Translations under genes and position numbers: made by a program
Notes under the pieces: generated by a model
Databases searched by the model: none
Told to the model about the DNA's origin: nothing
Seen by the model: only the letters and a program-made list of their open reading frames with translations
Source: Thaumasiovibrio sp043421945
GTDB taxonomy: Bacteria; Pseudomonadota; Gammaproteobacteria; Enterobacterales; Vibrionaceae
NCBI GenBank assembly: GCA_043421945.1
Contig: JBHOGO010000020.1
Coordinates: 1 to 58,506, forward strand
Reading direction: 5' to 3'
DNA length: 58,506 nt
Shown: positions 17,379 through 26,841 of the stretch, piece by piece
Numbering within the stretch: the first letter of the stretch is position 1
Layout of the letters: each line of letters opens with the position of its first letter

Positions 17379-19097
17379 ATGCAGCTGTTAACTAATCACA
17401 TCGGTTACGAGCGACTTGGTCCAAAGCAAGCCATTCTCGGAGGTCAAGCTAGCGCAGACCAACAAGCAGAATTACGCCGTGCTAACGATCATGCCCTCAT
17501 CTTACAGCTGCCCCTAACGGCCTGCGGTCCAGTTGCACAATGGCATACCGGTGAGTATGCCACTATCGACTTCACTTCTTTCGAGGGTGAAGGGGAGTAT
17601 TACCTTCAGGTGGGAGCAACTCGCTCCCATACCTTTAGTGTGACTGAGGGGCTATTGATGCAACAGACATTCTCTGATCTGCTGCATTACTTTAAATCTC
17701 AACGCTGTAGCGGTCGGTTCGATAAAGCCGATCATAGTGCGAACATTGTTGGTAGTGACAAAAAGGTTGATGTCCACGGCGGTTGGTATGACGCTTCTGG
17801 GGATGTCAGTAAATACCTCAGCCATCTTTCCTACGCTAACTTTCTCAACCCTCAGCAAACCCCGATGGTTGTGTGGAATATGCTAGCGGCATTCGATATG
17901 TCACCCAACTTACCTATTTATACTCAAACCCGTCTTCTTGATGAAGCCCTATATGGTTGTGAATTTCTAAAGCGCCTTCAAGCCAGTGATGGCTACTTCT
18001 ACATGACGGTATTTGATAAATGGAGTAAAGATATAACTCAACGTGACGTTTGCGCTTATGAAACGCAAGATGGCCACAAATTTGATAATTATCAGGCTGC
18101 ATTTCGTCAAGGTGGTGGCATTACCATCGCAGCTCTGGCTAAGGCTGCCGGGCTCGCTAACAATACGGGCTACCAAGCCCTTTATAGCGACCAACCTGAG
18201 CCTCTCTCCGATTACCTCGCCGCTGCTGAGCTTGGGTATTGGCATCTTCGTGAGCACAATCTCGCTTATCTTGATAATGGTGAAGAGAATATTATCGACG
18301 AGTACTGTGCCCTGATGGCTGCCGTCGAGCTCTACCGCACCACCCAACAAGCTCGCTATCTCAGCGAAGCAAGAAATTGGGCAGCTAGGTTAAGTCAGCG
18401 TCAAGCGAGTGACGAACATCAGCAACACTTCTGGCTTGCCAACGAAGAGCGTCCATACTTCCATGCCGCCGAAGCAGGCTTACCTGTTATTGCATTACTG
18501 CAATACCTGCAGATTGAAACTGATCAAAAGCGCCGACAAGCCACTGCCACCATCATCACTCAAGCAGTGCAATTCGAAATCAATATAACCGAAGCAGTCG
18601 TGAACCCCTTTGGCTACCCTCGCCAATACACCAAAGCCGTTGGCGGTGATAAACAAAGTCAGTTCTTTGTTGCTCACAACAATGAGAGTGGCTATTGGTG
18701 GCAAGGCGAGAATGCGCGCATCGCTTCACTCGCAACGATGGCTTATCAGTCTCTAGAGATCATTCAAGGTGAAACACTCAGAGCAGATACACATCGCTAC
18801 GCTGCACGTTGTTTAGATTGGATCGTAGGCTTAAACCCTTACGACATGTCGATGCTTGATGGCCACGGACACAACAACCCTGATTACCTTCCGGAACTTG
18901 GCTTTACTAACGCCCGAGGCGGTGTTTGTAACGGCATTACATCCGGTTTTGAAAACGAGCAAGACATCGCATTCAAACCTGAAGCCCAGAAGGATGACAT
19001 GCTCCAGAACTGGCGTTGGGGCGAACAGTGGATCCCTCATGGAGCATGGTTCCTCCTTGCCGTCGCGGCACAAAATAAGGGCTTTCGTCATGAATAA
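17379..19097 (+). CDS. GH9 glycosidase, probable exo-beta-D-glucosaminidase
   Basis: This family 9 glycoside hydrolase has no signal peptide, so it should act in the cytoplasm on imported oligomers. An N-terminal Ig-like CelD_N domain (LLTNHIGYERLG) is followed by an (alpha/alpha)6 catalytic domain. That domain contains GGWYDASGDVSKYL, the counterpart of the GH9 DAGD base motif, and near the end RWGEQWIPHGAW with the likely acid glutamate. The name endoglucanase sometimes given to this gene is misleading. A Photobacterium profundum homologue in the same operon has been reported to release glucosamine from chitosan oligomers. The ATG at 17379 has AGGAG 5-6 nt upstream; an earlier frame start overlaps the ATPase gene and is unlikely. 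572 residues. Confidence 0.88.
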   Translation: MQLLTNHIGYERLGPKQAILGGQASADQQAELRRANDHALILQLPLTACGPVAQWHTGEYATIDFTSFEGEGEYYLQVGATRSHTFSVTEGLLMQQTFSDLLHYFKSQRCSGRFDKADHSANIVGSDKKVDVHGGWYDASGDVSKYLSHLSYANFLNPQQTPMVVWNMLAAFDMSPNLPIYTQTRLLDEALYGCEFLKRLQASDGYFYMTVFDKWSKDITQRDVCAYETQDGHKFDNYQAAFRQGGGITIAALAKAAGLANNTGYQALYSDQPEPLSDYLAAAELGYWHLREHNLAYLDNGEENIIDEYCALMAAVELYRTTQQARYLSEARNWAARLSQRQASDEHQQHFWLANEERPYFHAAEAGLPVIALLQYLQIETDQKRRQATATIITQAVQFEINITEAVVNPFGYPRQYTKAVGGDKQSQFFVAHNNESGYWWQGENARIASLATMAYQSLEIIQGETLRADTHRYAARCLDWIVGLNPYDMSMLDGHGHNNPDYLPELGFTNARGGVCNGITSGFENEQDIAFKPEAQKDDMLQNWRWGEQWIPHGAWFLLAVAAQNKGFRHE

Positions 19098-19986
19098 CGT
19101 CAATTACCTTGTCGGCATTGATGGCGGAGGCACATCATGCCGTGCACGTATTACCGACCTAAATGGGCTTGTTATTGGCGAAGCAAAAACAGGCAGCGCT
19201 AATATCATGCTCGGTGCTCAAACTGCCATGGCTGCTGTGATAGAGGCTATTCGTCAAGCCGCGACTCAAGGTGGCCTAAGTGAAGCCGCGTTTTCGGAAA
19301 TGGCGGTTGGACTTGCGCTGGCCGGAGCAGAAGAAAAACAAGCATGGTATGCCTTTATGGCCTTGCCTCACCCTTTCGCCCATTTAACCATGAATACTGA
19401 TGGCTATGGTGCCTGCTTAGGCGCTTGGTGTGGTCAAGAAGGTGCCATATTAATTGCAGGGACAGGCTCCGTCGGTCTGATGATCAAAAACGGCCAACAG
19501 CATGTTGTGGGGGGACGTGAATTCCCTATATCCGATCACGGCAGCGGAGCCATAATGGGGCTTAAACTCATTCAAGAGTCACTACTCATTGCCGATGGTA
19601 TCAAGCCTGATTCTCGTTTAGCGCAAGAGGTACTCGCCCACTTCCAACATGACATTGACGCAATTGTTCGATGGTCTAAAACCGCCAAGCCACGTGACTA
19701 CGGCATGTTCTCTCCACAGATTTTCCATTATGCCAATTCTGGTGATGAACTTGCCATTCGCTTATTACGCCAAACGGCAAACGATATTGAGATGCTGCTT
19801 GACGGCTTATTCGATAAAGGTGCCGAAAAAGCCTGCCTGATGGGAGGCATTGCTGAGCGCATGCACCAGTGGCTAGCCCCACCTTATCAAGCAAGGCTTG
19901 CTCAACCGCAAGGTGATGCAATGGACGGTGCTCTCTTAATGGCTGGTCATGATCATAACCTTTTCCCCCGAGAGGTGACCGTATGA
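19090..19986 (+). CDS. gspK: Glucosamine kinase GspK (BadF/BadG family)
   Basis: This ATP-dependent sugar kinase converts glucosamine to glucosamine-6-phosphate. The V. cholerae homologue in the same operon was shown to be glucosamine specific. The ASKHA fold is seen in the phosphate-1 motif VGIDGGGTSCRARI near the N-terminus, and further glycine motifs ILIAGTGSVGLMI and SDHGSGAIMG. The ATG at 19090 overlaps the GH9 gene by 8 nt, giving 298 residues; upstream in-frame starts lie deep inside GH9. It in turn overlaps the GH20 gene by 4 nt. The overlaps suggest GH9, kinase and GH20 are made in step. Confidence 0.9.
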   Translation: MNNVNYLVGIDGGGTSCRARITDLNGLVIGEAKTGSANIMLGAQTAMAAVIEAIRQAATQGGLSEAAFSEMAVGLALAGAEEKQAWYAFMALPHPFAHLTMNTDGYGACLGAWCGQEGAILIAGTGSVGLMIKNGQQHVVGGREFPISDHGSGAIMGLKLIQESLLIADGIKPDSRLAQEVLAHFQHDIDAIVRWSKTAKPRDYGMFSPQIFHYANSGDELAIRLLRQTANDIEMLLDGLFDKGAEKACLMGGIAERMHQWLAPPYQARLAQPQGDAMDGALLMAGHDHNLFPREVTV

Positions 19987-21941
19987 ACTTACGCCTAGAT
20001 CTTACTTTAATCCATAACGGAGATGCAGGTAGTCGCCTCGCACTGAGCCTCTATAACCTCAGTGACTCAACGATTGATGACTGGCGTCTTGAATTTAGCT
20101 TTGCGCGAAGAATTATATCCGATTCACTGAGTTGCGGTGACCTCAAACAGACGGGTAGCCACTGTCGATTAGCCCCCCCTGCAATATCGACAACATTAGC
20201 GCCCAATCACCACTTTTACACTGAGTTTGAGGTGACCCTTCCTCATCTAACCCTGCAGAGTTATGGCATTCCTTCTGCAGTCGTTCGATGTGGGGAGCAT
20301 TTAATCAACGTACAGGTAACCCCCTTGAACTTAGGGCCTGATAGTATCTATCGTAATCATACTCATGACTTAAGCACAGGGGCAAAATCAAGCGATGACT
20401 TAGGTTTCAGCAGGAGAGAAACCACTAAAATTTCCATTATTCCCGAGCCAAAGACTTTGCAGCCGCTCGAAGGGACATTCACTCTTGATACGCATTGTAT
20501 TATCAGCGGTGACAATGCTAACTCCTTGCCTGCCCGCTGGCTTCAAGAAGAAATTCAACAACACTGTAATGCCACCCTCTCTATCGGTAATGCCAAGTCA
20601 GTTGGGGGCATTCACTTCCAGTCTCAACAGGATATTGCTGCCGATGCATACACATTATTAATCGAGCAAGGTGCTATTTGGATACAAGCGAGCAATGATG
20701 CTGGTTTTTTCGCAGCCGTCGCAAGCTTACTACAACTCATCCCATTAAAAGCCAATGACGGCGGTGCATTTCAACTCCCTTGTGTTGAGATTAACGACCA
20801 ACCGAGACTGGGTTATCGTGGCATGATGCTAGATTGTGCTCGACACTTTCATCAGCCAACAAAAATTAAGCAACTCATTGATCAGCTTGCCCGACTGAAA
20901 TTCAATCACTTTCATTGGCACCTTACCGATGATGAAGGATGGCGGATTGAGATAAAAGCCTACCCCGAACTCACTGATATCGGTGCTTGGCGTGGGCCAC
21001 TTGAATCCATTGAAGCGCAATATAGTCAATTCGATCAGCGCTATGGAGGGTTCTACAGCCAAGAAGAGATCAAGGCTATCATTGCATATGCCGCACAGCG
21101 CGGTATCAATGTGATCCCAGAGATCGATATTCCCGGTCACTGCCGTGCAGCCATCCAGTCTCTGCCAGCACTGTTGGTCGATCCCGATGATCACTCTCAA
21201 TACAGTAGTATCCAAAATTACTCTGACAATGTACTCAATCCTGGAATATCAGGGACATATACTTTCATCGAAACGGTATTAAACGAAGTATGTAACCTTT
21301 TTCCTTCTCCCTATATCCATATTGGTGCAGACGAAGTTCCCACTGGTGTCTGGACTGACAGCGCTCGATGCCAAGCCCTAATGGAAAAACACGGCTATCA
21401 AGATCCCAAAGAGCTTCAGGGACATATTTTGCGCTTTGCACAGGATCATCTCACAGCAAAAGGTAAGCGTATGCTGGGATGGGAAGAGGCTGTTCACGGC
21501 AATAAAGTGAGCAATCAAACGGTGATCTTCTCATGGTTGAGTGAAAAGGCTGGCTTGGAATGTATTGAGCAAGGCTATGACGTCGTCATGCAACCAGCGC
21601 AAACGCTCTATCTTGACCTCGTCCAAGGGAATACTGTCGACGAAGCCGGTGTGGATTGGGCTGGAAAACTGCCACTAGAAACCGTCTACCACTACGATCC
21701 ACTTAGCAATGTACCACCGCAATATCAGCACAAGGTGCTAGGTATCCAAACCGCGCTTTGGTCAGAAACTATTTCAACGCCTCAACAGTTAGATTATCTC
21801 CTTTACCCACGCTTATTTGCAGTGGCTGAAGTCGCGTGGAGTAAAGACCGTCATTGGAAGCGCTTCAATCTCAAACTGAATCAACACCTTAACTACTTAG
21901 ACAAGATGAACATCACTTATCGTCATCTTGATAACAACTAA
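19983..21941 (+). CDS. Cytoplasmic beta-N-acetylhexosaminidase (GH20)
   Basis: This enzyme removes GlcNAc from the non-reducing end of imported chitooligosaccharides. There is no signal peptide. The N-terminal ~150 residues form a beta-rich part, then comes a GH20b domain (about 150-275) and the TIM-barrel catalytic domain, beginning near RLGYRGMMLDCARHF. The catalytic Asp-Glu pair is D450-E451 in HIGADEVPTG. The conserved HWHLTDDEGWRIEI and GWEEA motifs are present. The 652 residues agree with the Vibrio cytoplasmic hexosaminidase (ExoII type). It is coupled by a 4-nt overlap to the kinase gene. Confidence 0.93.
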   Translation: MNLRLDLTLIHNGDAGSRLALSLYNLSDSTIDDWRLEFSFARRIISDSLSCGDLKQTGSHCRLAPPAISTTLAPNHHFYTEFEVTLPHLTLQSYGIPSAVVRCGEHLINVQVTPLNLGPDSIYRNHTHDLSTGAKSSDDLGFSRRETTKISIIPEPKTLQPLEGTFTLDTHCIISGDNANSLPARWLQEEIQQHCNATLSIGNAKSVGGIHFQSQQDIAADAYTLLIEQGAIWIQASNDAGFFAAVASLLQLIPLKANDGGAFQLPCVEINDQPRLGYRGMMLDCARHFHQPTKIKQLIDQLARLKFNHFHWHLTDDEGWRIEIKAYPELTDIGAWRGPLESIEAQYSQFDQRYGGFYSQEEIKAIIAYAAQRGINVIPEIDIPGHCRAAIQSLPALLVDPDDHSQYSSIQNYSDNVLNPGISGTYTFIETVLNEVCNLFPSPYIHIGADEVPTGVWTDSARCQALMEKHGYQDPKELQGHILRFAQDHLTAKGKRMLGWEEAVHGNKVSNQTVIFSWLSEKAGLECIEQGYDVVMQPAQTLYLDLVQGNTVDEAGVDWAGKLPLETVYHYDPLSNVPPQYQHKVLGIQTALWSETISTPQQLDYLLYPRLFAVAEVAWSKDRHWKRFNLKLNQHLNYLDKMNITYRHLDNN

Positions 21942-21970
21942 CTAAAATTATTACGCAAAGGATAGTAACG

Positions 21971-24376
21971 ATGAAATACGGCTATTTTGATAACGACAAT
22001 CGTGAATATGTTATCACTCGCCCTGACGTACCCGCGCCATGGACTAACTACTTGGGGACTGAAGAGTTCTGTACCGTTATCTCTCACAACGCAGGCGGCT
22101 ACTCTTTCTTCCGCTCGCCAGAGTACAATCGCATCACGAAATTCCGTCCTAACGCGACATTTGACCGTCCAGGGCATTACGTATACCTACGTGACGATGA
22201 ATCTGGTGATTATTGGTCGATCTCTTGGCAGCCCGTAGCCAAAAGTTTTGAAGAAGCGAAATACGAAGTACGCCACGGCTTGTCTTATTCAAAATTTAAG
22301 TGTGAATACAATGGCATCACGGCACAAAAAACGCTTTTTGTTCCTAAAGGTGAAAACTGCCAAGTTTGGGATATTAGCCTAAAAAATGAGGGCGATAAGC
22401 CGCGTACCATTAGCGCATTTTCGTTTGTTGAATTCTCATTCAGCCATATCCAATCCGACAATCAAAACCACCAAATGAGCCTATATTCGGCGGGGACATC
22501 CTACAAAGATGGTGTGATTGATTACGATCTTTACTACAACACTAACGATAACGAAGGCCATTACTTTATGGCTTCGAGCTTCGACCCAGATAGTTATGAT
22601 GGTCAACGTGACTCTTTCATTGGTTTGTATCGTGATGAAGCGAATCCAATCGCGGTGGTCAATGGCAAGTGCTCTAACCACGTTCAAACCTGCTACAACC
22701 ACTGTGGTTCACTGCACAAGCAGTTTGTGATTCAACCCGGTGAAGAGGTTCGCTTTACGTTTGTGCTTGGTATCGGTAAAGGTGAAGGACCTCGTTTACG
22801 CGCTAAATATCAAGATCTCAACAATGTCGATGCCGCATTTGCTGATATCAAAGAGCACTGGGGTAGCCGTTGCGACAAATTCCAGGTCAAATCCCCTAAC
22901 GAAGGCTTGGATACCATGATCAATGCATGGACGCTATACCAAGCTGAAACCTGTGTGGTGTGGTCGCGCTTTGCATCCTTTATCGAAGTTGGTGGCCGTA
23001 CTGGCTTAGGCTATCGTGATACCGCACAAGATGCTATCTCAGTACCGCATTCCAATCCAGCCATGACACGTAAGCGTCTTGTTGATTTACTTCGTGGGCA
23101 GGTCAAAGAAGGATATGGCCTCCACCTCTTTGATCCAGACTGGTTCGATCCAGAAAAAGCCGATGTAGAGCCTTCGAAGTCACCGACCGTTGTACCAACA
23201 CCAAGTGATGAAGATAAGATCCACGGTATCGAAGATACCTGTTCTGATGATCACTTATGGCTGGTACCAACCATCTGTAAGTATGTGCAAGAAACCGGTG
23301 AAGAGAGCTTTATTGATGAGGTAATCCCTTATGCCAACGGTGGTGATGCCACCGTCTACGAGCACATGAAAGCGGCATTAGATTTTTCTGCTGAGTACGT
23401 GGGTCAAACCGGTATTTGTAAAGGACTTCGTGCAGATTGGAATGACTGTCTCAACCTCGGCGGTGGCGAGTCAGCAATGGTCTCTTTCCTTCACTTCTGG
23501 GCATTACAAGAGTTTGTTGAACTCGCAAAATACCGTAAAAACGCTGACGATGTCGCTAAATATACAGAAATGGCAGCGAATGTCCGCGAAGCCTGTGAAA
23601 AGCACCTTTGGGATGATGAAGGTGGTTGGTATATTCGTGGTCTCACCAAGAACGGCGAGAAGATCGGCACTGCACAGCAAGAAGAAGGCCGCGTACACCT
23701 AGAATCAAATACGCTAGCCGTACTTTCTGGTGCGGTATCTCAAGACCGTGGTGAAAAAGCAATGGATGCGGTGGATGAGAACCTGTTTTCTGAATACGGT
23801 TTGCACCTCAATGCCCCTTCTTTTGCAACGCCAAATGATGATATCGGGTTCGTGACCCGTGTATACCAAGGCGTAAAAGAAAATGGTGCCATCTTCTCTC
23901 ACCCGAACCCATGGGCTTGGGTAGCAGAAGCAAAACTTGGTCGCGGCGATCGTGCGATGAAGTTCTACGATGCACTTAACCCATACAACCAAAACGATAT
24001 GATTGATAAGCGTATTGCCGAACCGTACTCATATGTTCAATTTATTATGGGCCGTGACCACGAAAACCATGGTCGTGCGAACCACCCATGGTTAACAGGT
24101 ACCTCTGGCTGGGCTTACTTTGCAGTAACCAACTACATCTTAGGGGTGCAGACAGGCTTTAATAGCCTCAGCATTGACCCATGTATTCCAACAGAGTGGC
24201 CTGGGTTTGAAATCCGTCGTGAATGGCGTGATGCGGTTTTCAATATCAACGTTGAAAACCCAAATAACGTCAGTAAAGGTGTGGTATCCATCACCTTGAA
24301 CGGTGAAGCGGTGACTGGCGCAATTCCTGCCCAGCCTGCGGGTAGCACAAACGACGTTATTGTCGTCATGGGCTAA
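21971..24376 (+). CDS. chbP: N,N'-diacetylchitobiose phosphorylase (GH94)
   Basis: ChbP splits chitobiose with inorganic phosphate to GlcNAc-1-phosphate and GlcNAc, saving one ATP relative to hydrolysis. An N-terminal beta-sandwich is followed by a linker and an (alpha/alpha)6 barrel. The general acid corresponds to D492 in RADWNDCLNLGGG (residues 487-499), the position reported for the V. proteolyticus enzyme. The C-terminal HPWLTGTSGWAYFAVTNYILG motif is typical of GH94 phosphorylases. The 801 residues match known ChbP. It is preceded by AAAGGATAG, 29 nt after GH20. A strong hairpin separates it from the mutase gene. Confidence 0.95.
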   Translation: MKYGYFDNDNREYVITRPDVPAPWTNYLGTEEFCTVISHNAGGYSFFRSPEYNRITKFRPNATFDRPGHYVYLRDDESGDYWSISWQPVAKSFEEAKYEVRHGLSYSKFKCEYNGITAQKTLFVPKGENCQVWDISLKNEGDKPRTISAFSFVEFSFSHIQSDNQNHQMSLYSAGTSYKDGVIDYDLYYNTNDNEGHYFMASSFDPDSYDGQRDSFIGLYRDEANPIAVVNGKCSNHVQTCYNHCGSLHKQFVIQPGEEVRFTFVLGIGKGEGPRLRAKYQDLNNVDAAFADIKEHWGSRCDKFQVKSPNEGLDTMINAWTLYQAETCVVWSRFASFIEVGGRTGLGYRDTAQDAISVPHSNPAMTRKRLVDLLRGQVKEGYGLHLFDPDWFDPEKADVEPSKSPTVVPTPSDEDKIHGIEDTCSDDHLWLVPTICKYVQETGEESFIDEVIPYANGGDATVYEHMKAALDFSAEYVGQTGICKGLRADWNDCLNLGGGESAMVSFLHFWALQEFVELAKYRKNADDVAKYTEMAANVREACEKHLWDDEGGWYIRGLTKNGEKIGTAQQEEGRVHLESNTLAVLSGAVSQDRGEKAMDAVDENLFSEYGLHLNAPSFATPNDDIGFVTRVYQGVKENGAIFSHPNPWAWVAEAKLGRGDRAMKFYDALNPYNQNDMIDKRIAEPYSYVQFIMGRDHENHGRANHPWLTGTSGWAYFAVTNYILGVQTGFNSLSIDPCIPTEWPGFEIRREWRDAVFNINVENPNNVSKGVVSITLNGEAVTGAIPAQPAGSTNDVIVVMG

Positions 24377-24385
24377 GGCCTTAAT

Positions 24386-24408
24386 GGCGGCGATTGACCA
24401 TCGCCGCC
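24386..24408 (+). terminator. Hairpin between chbP and the mutase gene
   Basis: GGCGGCGAT and ATCGCCGCC form a perfect 9-bp stem with a 5-nt loop. GACTTTTCC follows, a weak T-tract. It may cause partial termination or set an mRNA end inside the operon. Confidence 0.5.
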
Positions 24409-24506
24409 GACTTTTCCTCATGCCAGCGCCATTTGTCCTCTTTGAGACACTGCTGGATGGGATCTCAGATGCATTTTCCTGAGTTATTCAGGCCAAGGAG
24501 TACACC

Positions 24507-25922
24507 ATGATTCAATTCGGCACGGGCGGCTGGCGCGCTTTTATCGGCGAAGAATTTACACGTGATAATGTTCGCCTCGTCGCACAGGCACTATCCAATA
24601 TCATGATTGAAGAGGGCGTGACTAAGAATGGTTTCGTCATTGGCTATGACCGTCGTTTCCTTTCTGACAAAGCAAGTCGTTGGTTCTCTGAAGTGTTAGC
24701 AGCCAATGGCATCGATGTTAGCTATATCAACAAATATGTACCAACCCCTATCGTGATGTACCAAGCGAAAGAAATCAACGCAGACTACTCTGCCTGTATT
24801 ACCGCTTCGCATAACCCCGCCGATTACAATGGTATCAAGGTTTTCATTAAAGGCGGACGTGATGCCGATGAAGTCATTACTGCAAAAATTGAAGACCAAG
24901 TTGCGGCATTAACAGCTGATGACGTCAAACTGATTGATTTCGAAGACGCTATTGCCCAGCAGTTGATCACTGAGATCAACCCTATGAATGATTTTGTCGA
25001 CTCGATCATTAACTTCGTCGATATGGAGTCAATCAAAAAAGCGAATCTGCGTGTGTTGATCGACCCAATGTTTGGTGTGGCTAAAAACGCCTTACAGACC
25101 GTATTGATATCCGGTCGTTGTGATGTTGACGTCATCAACGATGGTGAAAACCCCTCTTTTGGCGGCATGATGCCATCGCCGAGTGCTGCAACCCTTTACC
25201 GTCTAAAACACCTCGTTGCGACCCAAGGTTACGATATTGGTATCGGCACAGATGGAGATGCTGACCGTTTAGGGATCATCGACGAAAAGGGTAACTTCAT
25301 CCATCCGAACGAAGTCTTAATACTGCTTTATTACTACATGCTCGAATACAAAGGCTGGAAAGGATCTGTCGTGCGTAATATCGCGACAAGCCATATCCTC
25401 GATAAGATTGCTGCCGACCACAACGAGAAAAGCTTTGAAGTTCCTGTTGGCTTTAAGCATATCAGCTCACAAATGGAAGCCGACGACGCCTTGATTGGTG
25501 GTGAAAGCTCAGGTGGTTTAACAATTCGTGGGCATATCAAAGGCAAGGACGGCGTTTTTGCTTCAAGCCTTCTCGTTGAAATGATCAGTGTTACCGGCAA
25601 AAAGCTCTCTGAGATGCTCGACGAGATATACGCTCGCTATGGCTTTGCCTATACCGCAGAGGGTGACTGTACTTTCAAAGCCAGTCAAAAACCAATTATC
25701 CACGACCGCATTTACGTTGAAAAAGCCCTCCCCGAGTTTGGTTATGAGATCGAGAAGGTCAGTTATGCAGACGGACTCAAGGTCTATTTCAGAAATGGTG
25801 GCTGGGCATTAGCCCGCTTCTCAGGTACCGAACCGCTACTACGTTTATTTGCCGAGATGGAAGACCAATCAAGCGCAGAGGCTGTAGTCAAACAGATGCA
25901 ATCATTTTTCTTAGCGACTTAA
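24507..25922 (+). CDS. Phosphohexomutase, probable GlcNAc-1-P to GlcNAc-6-P mutase
   Basis: This alpha-D-phosphohexomutase family protein should interconvert hexose-1- and 6-phosphates. The phosphoserine is S101 in TASHNPADYNG. The metal loop is GTDGDADRLGI, the sugar loop GGESSGG, and the phosphate loop RFSGTEPLLR. Homologues are called phosphomannomutase or phosphoglucomutase, but as last gene of the operon after chbP it most likely converts GlcNAc-1-P to GlcNAc-6-P for the Nag pathway. 471 residues; ribosome binding site AAGGAG. Its 130-nt gap from chbP could hold a minor promoter. Confidence 0.88.
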   Translation: MIQFGTGGWRAFIGEEFTRDNVRLVAQALSNIMIEEGVTKNGFVIGYDRRFLSDKASRWFSEVLAANGIDVSYINKYVPTPIVMYQAKEINADYSACITASHNPADYNGIKVFIKGGRDADEVITAKIEDQVAALTADDVKLIDFEDAIAQQLITEINPMNDFVDSIINFVDMESIKKANLRVLIDPMFGVAKNALQTVLISGRCDVDVINDGENPSFGGMMPSPSAATLYRLKHLVATQGYDIGIGTDGDADRLGIIDEKGNFIHPNEVLILLYYYMLEYKGWKGSVVRNIATSHILDKIAADHNEKSFEVPVGFKHISSQMEADDALIGGESSGGLTIRGHIKGKDGVFASSLLVEMISVTGKKLSEMLDEIYARYGFAYTAEGDCTFKASQKPIIHDRIYVEKALPEFGYEIEKVSYADGLKVYFRNGGWALARFSGTEPLLRLFAEMEDQSSAEAVVKQMQSFFLAT

Positions 25923-26059
25923 TAGATATGCCTTGGTCTGTACCCCAATAGGGCCAAGGCTATAACAACCGTTGTGACAGAAAACACTGACAGAGTATTA
26001 GCTGTTACTATTTTTTCGCTAGCCATTAGGGTCAGTTATGTTGGTTTGAGCGAAGTACT

Positions 26060-26084
26060 GGTAGCCATTAGGCTACCTTTTTTT
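26060..26084 (+). terminator. Terminator of the chb operon
   Basis: GGTAGCC and GGCTACC flank ATTA and are followed by seven T's. It is the first good intrinsic terminator after the mutase gene. Confidence 0.85.
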
Positions 26085-26126
26085 CATGCAGATTAACTGT
26101 CACTGCACTTTCATTGACACAACAAC

Positions 26127-26411
26127 TTACTGACACAGTAATCTATCGTCATCCCACTTCAGTAGCCATGTCCCACCTTGATCAACCAATCGCGTGTCAC
26201 CACGATCATCCTGATATACCCCTTCGTTATCAAAGCTATGGTGTGTGGCTAAGCGTATATCGTTGTGTCGATAGATATAGGCTTTTTTACCGTTGGCATC
26301 ATCGGGCTCAAATTCGACTCGAACACTCTCCTCGCCACAAGTCAGTACCAATTGTTGGCTTGCACACCCTGATAGACCAACTAAAACAATCAGCCCAATA
26401 GCTTGCTTCAT
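26127..26411 (-). CDS. Small predicted lipoprotein
   Basis: A 94-residue protein with a lipoprotein signal: a short basic start, a hydrophobic stretch and lipobox LSGC, then ASQQ. The mature part has two cysteines (in LTCGEE and at the C-terminal LLCQ) and is otherwise acidic. This loosely recalls MliC-type lysozyme inhibitors, which have a similar size and cysteine placement, but I cannot confirm that. The ATG at 26411 has GGAGGTAAG directly upstream; an in-frame start at 26432 is less likely. It is on the strand opposite the chb operon, and no partner gene is adjacent. Confidence 0.75.
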   Translation of the reverse strand: MKQAIGLIVLVGLSGCASQQLVLTCGEESVRVEFEPDDANGKKAYIYRHNDIRLATHHSFDNEGVYQDDRGDTRLVDQGGTWLLKWDDDRLLCQ

Positions 26412-26432
26412 CTTACCTCCGAATGCATTCAA

Positions 26433-26841
26433 CCCAACTTATCAATTCCAATACGATCCTATTGATAGCTGACACGTTACATATGGATAGAAATCTTCTA
26501 TTCAAATACAGAATGTGGATGGCATAATCAAAAGGCAGCAAGATTAATATAGTCCAAAATAGTCATTGCTATAGATTGTCGGTGATGGCACCCATTTTGT
26601 TATCACTATCAGGTTTCTTTGAGGTAGGCTGAATACTCAACAATGACTTCTCCCAATGTTGAGCAAGAACTTTACTGCAAGGTTATCAATTACTTTGTCA
26701 ATCTAACCAAAACCTCTCCTCAGAAATTGAATCATCATTAACCATTGGTGTCGATGGTGAGTATCGTCCACCGACAAGGTGACACTCTTAAGGTTGCTCA
26801 CCACTCAGATCTAAGAGCTCTTCCACTAACCCACCAATCCA
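26433..26841. other. Gene-poor stretch before the amidohydrolase remnant
   Basis: About 400 nt between the lipoprotein gene and the recognisable part of the amidohydrolase remnant. I see no intact gene, tRNA or clear terminator. It contains short stop-ridden stretches that could be further decayed sequence from the N-terminal half of the amidohydrolase, but I cannot prove this by eye. Confidence 0.4.

Noticed and set aside
26114..26401. 95-residue plus-strand open frame opposite the lipoprotein gene
   Set aside because: The minus-strand frame has a lipobox and a strong ribosome binding site; the plus frame has neither.
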